Part shown: positions 53,566-63,700 of the stretch, one piece after another | How positions within the stretch are numbered: position 1 is the first letter of the stretch | Layout: every line of letters begins with the position of its first letter | Assembly (NCBI GenBank): GCA_902789365.1 | Contig: CADANQ010000003.1 | Coordinates: 19,774-83,773 of the forward strand | From: an uncultured Eubacteriales bacterium | Lineage (GTDB): Bacteria > Bacillota > Clostridia > Christensenellales > Aristaeellaceae | Direction of reading: 5' to 3' | Length of the DNA: 64,000 nucleotides | Notes under the pieces: model-generated | What the model was told of the DNA's origin: nothing | The model's input: only the letters and a program-made list of their open reading frames with translations | Database searches by the model: none | Program-made: the position numbers and the translations under genes

Positions 53566-54942
53566 TTATACCCGGCTGAAACGGCCGCCGGAAATCGCCT
53601 CGATCTTTGTTTCCAGTTCGTTGGGGCTCAGGGACGCGACGCGGCCGGAGGCAAATTCGCCGTCGATCCATTCCTTGAGGGAGACCACCAGGGGATCGGT
53701 CTTGGTGATGGCTTCGTCGCCTTCAAGACGGTAATTCTCGTTGATCCAGTAGGCGATGCCGGCAAGGCCGCTGTTGGGGCCGATCATGACCAGCGGGGCC
53801 TTTTTGAGAATCTTCTTGGTGTTGAAAATGTTGTAAATTTCTTCGTCCTTCAGCAGACCGTCGGCGTGAATGCCCGCGCGGGTGGCGTTGAAGCTGGAAC
53901 CGACAAAGGGAGTCATCGGGGGCACCTTGTAGCCGATCCTGCGCTTGAAATATTCGGCGATATCGGTGATGACGGTGGTGTCCATGCCGTCCAGGGAGCC
54001 GCGCAGGGAGGCGTATTCAAAGCACATGGCTTCCAGCGGGATGTTGCCGGTCCTCTCGCCGATGCCCAGAAGCGAGCAGTTGACGGCGCTTGCGCCATAC
54101 AGCCAGGCGGTGGAGGCGTTGGCCACAGCTTTGTAAAAATCATTGTGGCCGTGCCATTCCAGGTATTCGCTGGCCACGTCGGAATAGTGCTGCAAACCGT
54201 AGACGATGCCGGGGACCGAGCGGGGCAGGGCCACCTCGGGGTAGGGTACGCCGTAGCCCATGGTATCGCAGGCGCGGATGCGCACCGGGATTCCCGCGTC
54301 CCGTGACATGTTCATCAGCTCATTCACAAACGGAACCACGAAACCGTAAAAATCGGCGCGGGTGATATCTTCCAGGTGGCATCGGGGCATTACGCCGGCT
54401 TCAAAGGCCAGGGACACGGTTTCCAGGTATTTTTTCATGGCCTGGCTGCGGGTCAGCTTCATTTTTTTGAAAATGTGATAATCGCTGCAGGAGACCAGGA
54501 TGCCTGTTTCCCGGATGCCCAGGTCTTTAACCAGCTTGAAGTCGTCCTTGGTGGCGCGGATCCAGGTCGTGATTTCCGGGAATTTCAGGCCCAGCTCACG
54601 GCATTTTTCAACAGCCTCCCGGTCTTTTTTGCTGTAGATGAAGAATTCGGTCTGGCGGATGATGCCGTAAGGGCCGCCCAGCCTGCTCATCAGCTTGTAC
54701 AGGTCCACAATCTGATCCACGGTATAGGGATCCACGGACTGCTGACCGTCCCGGAAGGAGGTGTCGGTGATCCATATTTCTTCGGGCATTCCCATGGGGA
54801 CCCGGCGGTGGTTGAATGGAACCTTGGGAATGCTTTCATAATCATAGATATCGCGGTACAGGTTGGGTTCCGCCACGTCCTGGAGCGTGTAACGGTAGTT
54901 TTTCTGCTCCAGAAGATTGGTTTTGGGAGAAATCTCAAGCAC
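53566..54942 (-). CDS. Probable Re-citrate synthase (homocitrate/isopropylmalate synthase family)
   Basis: A 458-residue DRE-TIM metallolyase-like condensing enzyme. ITDTSFRDGQQS holds the catalytic metal and acid residues, WHGHND the metal histidines, and GIGERTGNIPLEA the following loop. The length without an allosteric LeuA domain and the pairing with aconitase suggest Re-citrate synthase, which anaerobic Clostridia use in place of the classical enzyme to make citrate for glutamate. Homocitrate or other 2-oxoacid chemistry remains possible. GTG 54942 is preferred because GGAGG lies eight bases upstream; ATG 54957 has no site. Confidence 0.7.
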   Translation of the reverse strand: MLEISPKTNLLEQKNYRYTLQDVAEPNLYRDIYDYESIPKVPFNHRRVPMGMPEEIWITDTSFRDGQQSVDPYTVDQIVDLYKLMSRLGGPYGIIRQTEFFIYSKKDREAVEKCRELGLKFPEITTWIRATKDDFKLVKDLGIRETGILVSCSDYHIFKKMKLTRSQAMKKYLETVSLAFEAGVMPRCHLEDITRADFYGFVVPFVNELMNMSRDAGIPVRIRACDTMGYGVPYPEVALPRSVPGIVYGLQHYSDVASEYLEWHGHNDFYKAVANASTAWLYGASAVNCSLLGIGERTGNIPLEAMCFEYASLRGSLDGMDTTVITDIAEYFKRRIGYKVPPMTPFVGSSFNATRAGIHADGLLKDEEIYNIFNTKKILKKAPLVMIGPNSGLAGIAYWINENYRLEGDEAITKTDPLVVSLKEWIDGEFASGRVASLSPNELETKIEAISGGRFSRV

Positions 54943-54979
54943 AGTAAACACCTCCATGCAAAGGAACTTTAAAATACAT

Positions 54980-55021
54980 GTATACAAGTATACTCAAAAC
55001 CCAAGCGTTTGTAAAGTATAC
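54980..55021. promoter_or_regulatory. Promoter with three GTATAC operator boxes
   Basis: On the minus strand -35 TTTACA (55010-55015), 17-base spacer and -10 TATACT (54987-54992). GTATAC boxes at 54980-54985, 54988-54993 and 55016-55021 overlap or flank the -10 and -35. The first two form a near-palindrome. This arrangement suits repression by the GntR protein of the same operon. Confidence 0.6.
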
Positions 55022-55089
55022 GGAAGAACAAATTGCGAGAAAAAGACGGAATGGGTGGTTTTCACGTTCATAGCCGACGGATGCGCGCG

Positions 55090-55119
55090 AAAAAGGCCGC
55101 CGCGGTAAAACGCGGCGGT
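55090..55119 (-). terminator. Terminator of the rhamnose-type operon
   Basis: Arms 55097-55104 and 55111-55118 (eight pairs plus a wobble), loop GTAAAA. Five T follow on the minus strand. Confidence 0.75.
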
Positions 55120-55211
55120 CACGGGATAAACGGGAATCATTCCGCCGGGCTGTCCCGGGAATCGGGATTCCTTCCGGCGGTATTGATCGTAATCTGATAT
55201 GTCAGTCCGTG

Positions 55212-56036
55212 TCAGTCAAGAAATTCTTCCCTCAGGGTTACGCCGAATTCCCTGGCGATAGCGCGCAGGGCGTCATCGGTGATGGTCTGCAGTTCCTTCA
55301 AACCCGTGGATTTCTGCAGCACCCAGATCTGGGCGCTCTTTTCGATGGTGTGCATCAGGCCGAAGGTGATATCAAAGTCCGGTCCGGAAACAAACAGGCC
55401 GTGCTGCGCCCAGACGGCGGCTTCGAAGTCCTTCATTTTCTCGCAGGTGGCCATGGCAATATCGGCCCCGCCGGGGACCATCCAGGGCACCACGCCGACG
55501 CCGCCGGGGAAAACGACGGGGCATTCGGTGGCGCTCTTCCAAAGGGCGCGGCTAAAGTCACGGTCGGTCAGCGGCAGGACATAGGTCATGGCGATGACGT
55601 TGGCGGGATGCGCGTGATAAATCACCCGTGTGACGCCGCCGGTGGCAGCCGCCCGGACCGAATGGTTCATAAAGTGGGAGGGGAATTCGCTGGTGGGACG
55701 GCCCCCGTTGACCAGGCCCCAGACCACGCGGTAACTGTCGCCCCGGTCATTGATCTCGACCACACAGAGGCTGTCCTCCGGGTAAAGGATGACGTTGCGG
55801 AAAAACTTCCCGCTGCCGGTGGAGATAAAATACTCTCCCGCCAGGTTCTTTCCCGTTACGCCCATATTGACCCAGGGACGGGGTTCCGCGTCAAAGAAGG
55901 GCTTCATTTCGTCCGCTTCTTCTTTTTTGAGACGGTAGGTCAGGTTGCCGCCGTTGCGTTCGTGCCAGCCCTGCAGCCAGCCGTCGTTGCACATGCGGAT
56001 ATAGCGCTTCATGATGTCCAGATCAAGAATGCCCAT
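55212..56036 (-). CDS. rhaD: Rhamnulose-1-phosphate aldolase
   Basis: A 274-residue class II aldolase that cleaves L-rhamnulose 1-phosphate to DHAP and L-lactaldehyde. It has ERNGGNLTYRL near the start, FFISTGSGKFFRN-type phosphate loop (here YFISTGSGKFFRN), the metal histidines in YHAHPAN and a third in WAQHGLFVSG. Length and motifs fit RhaD rather than FucA, which is shorter. ATG 56036 is chosen by GGAAAGG spacing. It is last in an operon with a rhamnulokinase and an isomerase. Confidence 0.92.
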   Translation of the reverse strand: MGILDLDIMKRYIRMCNDGWLQGWHERNGGNLTYRLKKEEADEMKPFFDAEPRPWVNMGVTGKNLAGEYFISTGSGKFFRNVILYPEDSLCVVEINDRGDSYRVVWGLVNGGRPTSEFPSHFMNHSVRAAATGGVTRVIYHAHPANVIAMTYVLPLTDRDFSRALWKSATECPVVFPGGVGVVPWMVPGGADIAMATCEKMKDFEAAVWAQHGLFVSGPDFDITFGLMHTIEKSAQIWVLQKSTGLKELQTITDDALRAIAREFGVTLREEFLD

Positions 56037-56103
56037 GATTATCATCCTTTCCAAAGGTAATTGGGTTTAAAGCCGCGATGCCTGCACCGCAGGGGAACCA
56101 TGT

Positions 56104-57528
56104 TCATCGGGTAATCACGTCGACCGGCACATTGAAGATCTTGGCGACCTTCAGAAGGGTGTCGATGTGCCTTCCGACGCCTGCGGCCATATGATGGGTG
56201 GGGCCGGCTTCGCTCCACCTGTTGCAGAAATCCCTTGCGCCGCAGGTAAAGCGCATGCGCATGTTGGTGTCGCCGAAGGTGAAAATGGGGCCCTCCTCGT
56301 TGACGCCCTCGGCCACGACAAACTTGAAATGCCCGTCCCGGTCCTGGGTGATTCCGAGATAGGTGATGGGGGTATTGACGGGCGGATAGAACTGGGTCAG
56401 GTATCCGCCGCCGGTCTTGCCGTGGAATACGGGCACGATTTTCATGGTGGGCTTTCGGGCCTGAGAGATGTCGGCGTCGCCGGAGCCCGAATGGCCGATG
56501 ATGCAGATGTCACGGTCAAAATCGATGGAATACATTTCGCTGAGCTGGCCGGTGCCGGAAATGACCTTCATGATGCCCATGGCCATGGCGACCTTGATGT
56601 CGCCCTCCACGGCGCAGGCGGTGCCCTGCTTGATCAGCATGGAGAAGGCGGGGATCAGCATGCTGTCCAGCTTGCCCGCGACGCCCTGGGCGAACCCGTC
56701 GTAATGGGAGGCGACAAAGCCGAGCTTTTCATCCCTGACCCATTTTTCGAAGGCGACAACATAGCGGGCCATGTCCCATACCTTTTCGACCGTTCCGCCG
56801 CCCTCGATGTCGAAGGTCGCCAGGATGTCCCCGGCTTTTTCACGGATGGTTTTTTCATCGGTGACGTCGTCGGCGATGGCCCACATCTTTTCCCAGTCGA
56901 ACTGCTTGGTGTACAGCCACATGCGGTGATAAAGGTTGGTTTCGTCGATGTACAGATCCATCATACCGGGATAGGGACGGCCGATCTGGGCGATGTTCAG
57001 GTCGCGGAAGCGGCGGCGCACCTGGGCAGCGCGGCACCAGTCCTCGATCTCGGCCTGGGCCTGGGAATCCCCGCCTTCGACCACGCCGGTGATAACCGCG
57101 TGGCGCTTGCCGGCCCTCTCCAGGTCGGCGACCATTTCGCCCACGGCGCCGCAGGCGTAAAGCTCGCCGAGCCAGGTGGGCGTGTCGGTGTTTGCGTAAT
57201 CGGGGGCTCGCTTTTTCTGCAGGTTGACCAGAATCACCGGCACGTCCAGGTCGCGCACGGCGGGCAGCATGTTGTAGGAGGTGGCATAGGTGAGCAGCTG
57301 CATGACGACCAGGTCCACGTCCGCGGCGCGGAATTTGTCGCCGGCGGCCATGGCCATTTCCTTGGTGGTCACAAGACCGCCGTCTATGACCTCAACGGTC
57401 GGGGGCAGGCGCTTTTTGAATTCGGCGTACTGGCTTTCGAATTCAGGCACCAGGGTAGGGAACTGGGGAAGATAGGCCCCCAGCGCGATGGAGAATACGC
57501 CGACGCGTGCTTTGGTATCGACTAACAT
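56104..57528 (-). CDS. L-fucose/L-arabinose isomerase-fold sugar isomerase
   Basis: A 474-residue cytosolic aldose-ketose isomerase-like protein. The start RVGVFSIALGAYLPQFPTL and the DLVVMQLLTYATSY strand resemble the FucI/AraA fold. C-terminal features are MYSIDFDRDICIIGHSGSGDADIS and PIFTFGDTNMRMRF. No RhaA-type sequence is present in the window, so this protein likely supplies the isomerase step (perhaps for L-rhamnose, L-fucose or a related 6-deoxy sugar) between kinase and aldolase. The true substrate is uncertain. GGAGG precedes ATG 57528. Confidence 0.82.
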   Translation of the reverse strand: MLVDTKARVGVFSIALGAYLPQFPTLVPEFESQYAEFKKRLPPTVEVIDGGLVTTKEMAMAAGDKFRAADVDLVVMQLLTYATSYNMLPAVRDLDVPVILVNLQKKRAPDYANTDTPTWLGELYACGAVGEMVADLERAGKRHAVITGVVEGGDSQAQAEIEDWCRAAQVRRRFRDLNIAQIGRPYPGMMDLYIDETNLYHRMWLYTKQFDWEKMWAIADDVTDEKTIREKAGDILATFDIEGGGTVEKVWDMARYVVAFEKWVRDEKLGFVASHYDGFAQGVAGKLDSMLIPAFSMLIKQGTACAVEGDIKVAMAMGIMKVISGTGQLSEMYSIDFDRDICIIGHSGSGDADISQARKPTMKIVPVFHGKTGGGYLTQFYPPVNTPITYLGITQDRDGHFKFVVAEGVNEEGPIFTFGDTNMRMRFTCGARDFCNRWSEAGPTHHMAAGVGRHIDTLLKVAKIFNVPVDVITR

Positions 57529-57548
57529 GGCTTGACCTCCCGTCTTTT

Positions 57549-58826
57549 TTATGGATCGACTTTCATCTGGATCTTCAGGTTGCCGAGGGCCGTGGCTTCA
57601 ATGGGCAGGGCGATGACTTTTTTGCCGGAGAACTCCTCCGTGAGCCTGTTCAGAAAATCATTTTTCGCCCCGCCGCCGACGATGTATACGCGGCCGAAGG
57701 TTTTCCCGGCGGCCTGTTCCAGTTCTTCCAGGGCAGATCTGTAGCTCAGGGCGAGGGAGCGGTACGCGCAGCGGAAATAATCCGAAGTATCGCCGGGCCT
57801 GGCGGTGAGGGCGCCGTCAAAGGCCGCTTTCATGCTTTCCGGAGACAGGAAGGCGGGGGCGTTGGCGTCCACCGTCTCGTCATAGGAGCTTTGAGCGGCT
57901 TCCCGGACGATCTCTCCGAAGCTTTTCCCGGGACAGATCTCATCCCTCAGGCGATTGACGAGCCACATCCCCATGATGTTCTTCTGGTAGCGGTTGTAGC
58001 CGACGCCGCCCTCGTTGGACCAGTTGAACTTTTCGCTGCGGGCGTCGGTGAGGGGACGGTCGGTTTTCAGTCCAAGAAGACTCCAGGTGCCGGAGGAGAT
58101 GTAAGGCGCGTTTTCGTCCATGGGGATGCCCTCCACCGCGCTTCCGGTATCATGGGTGGCGCACAGCACCACCCGGATCCCCCTGTATTCCCCGATCACC
58201 TCCCCGGGTTTTCTGAGCTTTGGGAACAGCTTTGGCGGAAGGCCCAGGGAACGGATGATGTCCGGGTCGTATTCGCCGCTTTCTGCGCTGACCAGGCCGC
58301 CCGTGGTGGCGTTGGTATACTCGTGGACCGCCGTTCCGCACAATTTGTACATCAGGTAGCAGGGTAGCATCAGGAAATCGGTGACCCCTTCCAGCCTTCC
58401 GGTAAGCTTGTCCGCGAACAGCTGGTACAGTGTATTGAAGGGCTGGAACTGGATGCCGGTGCGGCGGTAAAGCTCTGAGAAGGGCATCAGGGCATGCGCC
58501 TGCGGGATTGCCTCCGCGGTGCGGTCGTCCCTGTAGGCGTAGCAGGGCCACACTTCCTCGCTGCCCCGCATCAGAACGTAATCCACGCCCCAGGTATCGA
58601 TGGACAGGCTCACGATATCGGGATACGCGCCGAGGGCTTTTTCGATGCCTGCGGTCACGTGCCCGAACAGGGCGGGAATGTCCCAGGTCAGATGCCCGTC
58701 GGCGCGAGTCACACCGTTGGGAAAGCGGTAAACCTCCTCGGTGCGCAGCGCGCCGTCTTCCTCCCAGCCGACGATATGCCTGCCGGAGGACGCGCCGATG
58801 TCAATGGCAAGATAACGTTTTTTCAT
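57549..58826 (-). CDS. rhaB: Rhamnulokinase
   Basis: A 425-residue FGGY-family kinase phosphorylating L-rhamnulose at O1. It begins AIDIGASSGRHIVG, contains SIDTWGVDYVLM, the ATP-site segment CATHDTGSAVEGIP and GTWSLLG, and ends with VGGGAKNDFLNRL. These match RhaB rather than FucK or XylB. ATG 58826 starts the homology; the frame is open upstream but without a site. First gene of the unit, with a promoter at 58914-58943. Confidence 0.93.
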   Translation of the reverse strand: MKKRYLAIDIGASSGRHIVGWEEDGALRTEEVYRFPNGVTRADGHLTWDIPALFGHVTAGIEKALGAYPDIVSLSIDTWGVDYVLMRGSEEVWPCYAYRDDRTAEAIPQAHALMPFSELYRRTGIQFQPFNTLYQLFADKLTGRLEGVTDFLMLPCYLMYKLCGTAVHEYTNATTGGLVSAESGEYDPDIIRSLGLPPKLFPKLRKPGEVIGEYRGIRVVLCATHDTGSAVEGIPMDENAPYISSGTWSLLGLKTDRPLTDARSEKFNWSNEGGVGYNRYQKNIMGMWLVNRLRDEICPGKSFGEIVREAAQSSYDETVDANAPAFLSPESMKAAFDGALTARPGDTSDYFRCAYRSLALSYRSALEELEQAAGKTFGRVYIVGGGAKNDFLNRLTEEFSGKKVIALPIEATALGNLKIQMKVDP

Positions 58827-58913
58827 GTGCCCGTACCTCATGCTGATTGATTTGATCGGGATCGGTCCGCTGATCCCTGTCCGGACACGCCGGCAGGGAA
58901 ACCATATATGGAT

Positions 58914-58943
58914 ATTATATTTATTCTGATATTGATTCGTCAA
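58914..58943 (-). promoter_or_regulatory. Promoter of the rhamnose-type operon
   Basis: Minus strand: TTGACG (58938-58943), 18-base spacer, TATAAT (58914-58919), about 90 bases before rhaB. Confidence 0.75.
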
Positions 58944-59015
58944 GGGTGGAAATCACCGGTGAAAGCAAAAAACCGATGAGGACAGCAAAAAAAATCCGTA
59001 TATCGATCCGGGGCA

Positions 59016-59043
59016 TTGCCAAACCCGCGAAACCTGATAAAAT
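59016..59043 (+). promoter_or_regulatory. Promoter of the MATE gene
   Basis: TTGCCA (59016-59021), 16-base spacer, TAAAAT (59038-59043) with extended TGA. It supports the start at 59102, because an earlier start would lie upstream of this promoter. Confidence 0.65.
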
Positions 59044-59101
59044 GGGACCTGCGGCCCCGGAAGCCGCGTTTATCAAAACGGAAAGCGCAGGAAACAGAAC
59101 C

Positions 59102-60484
59102 ATGTCCGACCTCCGTTTGAAACCGGGAGAGAAAAAAGAGTTTTACCTTCGGCTTCTGACCATTGCCGCGCCCATATCCTTCCAGAGCCTGATGCTGGCC
59201 CTGGTGGCGGCCGCGGACGCCCTGATGCTGGGACGCGTCGCCCAGGAGCAGATGACGGCCGTGTCCCTGGCGGCCCAGATCCAGTTTGTCCAGAACATGA
59301 TCTTGATGGCCGTGACCGGAGCCGGTTCCATCCTCGGCGCCCAGTACTGGGGCAAGGGAGACCGGACGACGATGCGGAAGCTGTTCCGCCTGATGCTCAG
59401 GGCCAACGGAGCGATATCCCTGCTTTTTTTCGCGGCCTGCGAGGCGGCGCCGGGAATCCTGATGCGCCTCTTTACCCATGACGATATTCTGATCGATATC
59501 GGCGTCACCTACCTCAGGATCGCCGGCTGGTCGTATCTGATGACAGGTATATCCCAGTGTTTCCTTGCGATGATGAAGGTCACGGATCACGTGACCCCCA
59601 GCGCATGGATCAGTTCCTTCGCCGTGGTGATGAACATCATTCTGAACGCAGTTTTTATTTTCGGGATATTCGGCATTGAAGGCATGCAGGCCCGGGGCGC
59701 GGCTCTTGCGACCACGTTGTCGCGCCTGGCGGAGCTTGCACTTTGCATTGCCGTCACCATGCGCGGGGATTATATCCGGCCCGGCATCCGTTCCCTGTTT
59801 TCATCCGAAAAGCGTCTTGCGAGGGATTTTGCCCGGCAGTGCCTGCCGCTTTTGGGCGGTTCCCTTTTCTGGGGCGTGGGCTTTACGTCCTATACCGCCG
59901 TTATGGGGCACATGGGCTCCGACGCCGCGGCGGCGAATTCCGTCGCCGCCGTGGTCAGGGACCTGGTGTGCTGCGCCTGCAACGGCATCGGAGCCGCCGC
60001 GGGCATCATGGTGGGCAATGAGCTTGGCGCGGGAAAAATGGAACGGGGGAAGCAATACGGCATCAGGCTGATGAAGCTTTCCTTTATTATCGGCTTCGCG
60101 TCGACGCTGCTTGTTTTGGCGGTGACTCCGCTGATTGTCCGCATGGTGGTTCTGACCGACGAGGCGAGGGCATACCTCACGGGCATGATGGTCATCATGG
60201 CGGTATACATGATCGGGCGATGCGTGAATACCGTCACCATCAACGGCGTACTGGACGGCGGGGGAGATACCGTGTTCGACGTGATTTCCCTTGCCGTGTG
60301 CATGTGGGGGATTGCCATTCCCCTGGCGCTGCTGGGCGCCTTCGTGTTCCGCTGGCCCGTGCTGCTGGTCTATGCCTGCACATGCCTTGACGAGGTGGGG
60401 AAGATTCCCTGGGTTATTTACCGTTTGTACCGTTTTAAATGGGTGAGGAACCTGACGGAACCGAACCCGAAGACAGAAGCATAA
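59102..60484 (+). CDS. MATE-family efflux transporter
   Basis: A 460-residue, 12-helix membrane exporter driven by Na+ or H+. The two halves are alike: the first opens LLTIAAPISFQSLMLALVAAADALMLG, and the second has FARQCLPLLGGSLFWGVGF. It has the DxxMLGR loop typical of DinF/NorM-like MATE proteins. Substrate unknown. AGGAAA precedes ATG 59102. Confidence 0.93.
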   Translation: MSDLRLKPGEKKEFYLRLLTIAAPISFQSLMLALVAAADALMLGRVAQEQMTAVSLAAQIQFVQNMILMAVTGAGSILGAQYWGKGDRTTMRKLFRLMLRANGAISLLFFAACEAAPGILMRLFTHDDILIDIGVTYLRIAGWSYLMTGISQCFLAMMKVTDHVTPSAWISSFAVVMNIILNAVFIFGIFGIEGMQARGAALATTLSRLAELALCIAVTMRGDYIRPGIRSLFSSEKRLARDFARQCLPLLGGSLFWGVGFTSYTAVMGHMGSDAAAANSVAAVVRDLVCCACNGIGAAAGIMVGNELGAGKMERGKQYGIRLMKLSFIIGFASTLLVLAVTPLIVRMVVLTDEARAYLTGMMVIMAVYMIGRCVNTVTINGVLDGGGDTVFDVISLAVCMWGIAIPLALLGAFVFRWPVLLVYACTCLDEVGKIPWVIYRLYRFKWVRNLTEPNPKTEA

Positions 60485-60583
60485 CCTGTTTCGGTTTTCA
60501 TTCCCTCCGGACGGTATGAGCGGCCCCATTCCATACGGAACCCTCAGGGCCATGATGCCGTCCCCGAACGGGACAAAAAAAGA

Positions 60584-60612
60584 TTTACGATTCCGCCGCG
60601 GTATGTTAAACT
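60584..60612 (+). promoter_or_regulatory. Probable promoter of the large wall protein gene
   Basis: TTTACG (60584-60589), 17-base spacer, TAAACT (60607-60612) with extended TGT. It leaves a 150-base GC-rich leader in which I recognise no known riboswitch. Confidence 0.5.
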
Positions 60613-60767
60613 GAAAACAACAGATGATCGGCGGACGGCCGGAAGGCTTTCCGCGGGGTTGGTTTCGATGATGATACAGGCGGCGTCCGGGGGTCCCGCG
60701 CCTGCGGCCGGACCGGGCGGCGCATCGGTTTCGCCTGACGGATTGGCGCTGTAATGGGAGGATTAAA

Positions 60768-63700
60768 ATGAATCAGGACGGTATCAGTATCCGGGCAAAG
60801 GCGATAGCTCTGTTTCTGACGGTATGCGCCGTCGTTTCCCTTCGGTCCTCTTCCGCCGGGGCCTCGGCTCCGGTGGGGTATATGCCCGGTGTGACGAAAG
60901 AAATGACCGATCCCGCGTTCTGGTCCGGCCTGACGGAGGATCCGGACGCGCTGCTCGCCACACCGGAGGAGATTGCCGCCATCAACGCCGCCGCCGCGGC
61001 CGGGGAGGGCACCAATCGGCGGGACATGCGGACCCTGAAGGGGACCTACAACGGCATAGCACGGAACGAATCGCTGAAAAGCAGCGCAATGGACGACGCC
61101 AAGTATTACCTGGGCTGGGTCTGGGACCGGACAGGCAAGAAAATGGAACAGGAAGATTTTGACGCAATCATCGCCAATGTGATCGATCCGGACGCGAAGG
61201 AAGAAATGCCGGTGCGATGGGGCGTCGCGGCGGTGCGCACCGAGCTTCTGACCTTTCCCTGGGACGGACAGCTTCTGGACGATCCCGTGGATTATGATTT
61301 TGATTACCAGCCTCTCGTGGGCATCCGGGTGAACGAGCCGGTGGCAATCTACTCCGCGTCGGCGGACGGAAAATACTTCAGCGTGTCCACATCCTGCTGC
61401 ACGGGCTGGGTACGGGTAGAGGATGTCGCCGTCTGCAGGGACAGGGAGGAATGGCTCTCGGCCTGGGACATTCCCGCGGAGAAGCGCCTGGTGTTCTGGG
61501 GCGACAGGATGTACACCGATTATTCCAAAACCGCCCCTGAAACCGTTTGCCGAATGATCACCATGGGCACGGTGCTGGAGAGAATGGACGAGCAGGACCC
61601 GGACGCCCTGGTCATCAACCGGCTGCCGCTGCACAATTACGCGGTCTACCTGCCGGTAAGGAACGAGGACGGCAGCTACTTTAAGACGCCGGCTCTGATC
61701 AACGCCCGGGAGAGGGTAAGCGAGGATTATCTTCCCCTGACGCCCCGGAACCTGGCGATGGTGGCCCTTGCTTCCCTGGGCGACGCCTACGGCTGGGGCG
61801 CCGGGCTCAATAACGAGGACTGCACCAGCCTCAACCGTTCGGTCTTCTGCTGCTTCGGCCTGGACCTGCCCCGCAACGGTACCTGGCAGTGGCTTATGGA
61901 CTTTGCCAGGGCGGATATCACCTGGTATACCCTGGAGGAGAGGGAAGCGCTGCTTGACGCGCTGCCCATGGGAACGCTTCTCAACTTCCCCGGTCACCAG
62001 ATGATGTATCTGGGCAAGACGGCGGGCGATTACTATGTGGTCAGCACAGTCAGCAGCCTGATGAGCCCCTACAGCGGTCAGCGGCAGCGTACCCGCGACG
62101 TACAGATCAATACCCTGGGAATCAAACGAGCCAACGGGAGGACCTGGATGCAGTCGCTTAACAGAGTGGTTATTCCCTGGAAGATCCTGACCTCCGGGGA
62201 GCTGGCGGCGCCCGCAATGCCGCCGTATCACGACGATACCGCCTTCTGCCTTGAAAAAGGGCTGATCGATCCCTATCCCACCGGATATTTTCTTCCGGAC
62301 CGGGCGGCGACCCTGGCCGATGCGGCCGTCATGCTGTGGCGTACCGCCGGGAAGCCGGAGCCCGATATGGCCGGAGAGGGCTATTCGGACGTCGCGGCCG
62401 GATCGGAGCTTGAAAAGGCGGCGCTGTGGTTAAAACAGGCGGGAATTTATACGGGTTCCGAAGGGAAATTCCGCGGCGGCGAAATCCTGACGTGGGACGT
62501 TCTTAAGAAGATGACAAGCGGCTTTTTATATGAGGACGCCGTCGAAGAGACGACGGAAGCCCCGGTGACCAGGGCCGCCCTCGCGGGCGTGTCCAGGACG
62601 GTGTGGGAATTGTACGAAGCGCAGAAAATGCCCGTTCCCTTCGGGACCGCGAGCGCGTCGGCGCCGTATTATGCCAAACCCTGCGGCGAACGCCTTTCCT
62701 CTCTGCCGGAGGCCCTGATGCGGATGGCGGAAGGGGGTTATAACTGGGAATACGAGTATGTCTCGGACAAACCCGCGTACGCGCTGACGCTGATGGATTA
62801 CGCGAACATCTATTCCTTCATCCGCACCCATGACCTCGACCCGGCCGCGGTTCGCCTTGTGCTATCCGACGCGGACCTGATGGTGCACCGCAGGGCGTTT
62901 ACGGATGAGGAGATCGATCTTTTGCTTGGGGACGATGAAGCGGCGGTCATGGCTCATTTCGCTTCCGGCAGCACCATCGTGACGGGAAAGAAAGGCTACA
63001 GCGTCAAATGGCTGTACGATCATCCCCTCTGGGCCTGGCGGGCTGAAGGCATCACACCCGAAATGGTCGTTTCCGTCCTGCCGAACTATTACAATCCCCT
63101 CTTTACCCGGGAGGCCGCAAATGCTTTTTCGCAAAAAATCTATCGCTTTACCGGCGTCCTTGAGCCTGTCAGGCTGCGGCAGTGGGAACCCGGAGACCGG
63201 CGGCCCGACGGGTCCTGTCAGGAAGAGGAAGGAGCTGAAAACGGCGTTCTTCTGGACGTCATGGAATTCTGCCAGTACCCGGATTATCCCACCGGCTGCG
63301 AAAGCGTTTCCCTGTACATGCTGCTGAAATATTACGGCGTCGATGTGACGGTGGAGGACATCTACGGCCTGCTCCCGATGGGAGAACAGCCATGGGACGA
63401 TGAAGACGGTGTGCGCCACGGCGCGAACCCGGAGAGGGAGTTTGTGGGGGACCCGAGAAGCGAGTATTCCTACGGGGTGTTCAACGGCCCCATCGCTTCG
63501 GTGGCGGAACACTTCAGGCCCGGTGCAATGACGAAGACCGGAGCGACCGTCGACGACATCAAAGCCATTCTGGACACCGGCAATCCGGTCCTGGCCTGGT
63601 ATGTTTCCGCGCCGATGCGCGATATCATGTACCGGTGGAGCTGGCTTGACGGGGAAGGAGAGCTGGTCCGCTGGCCCGGCGGCGAGCATGCCGTCGTGAT

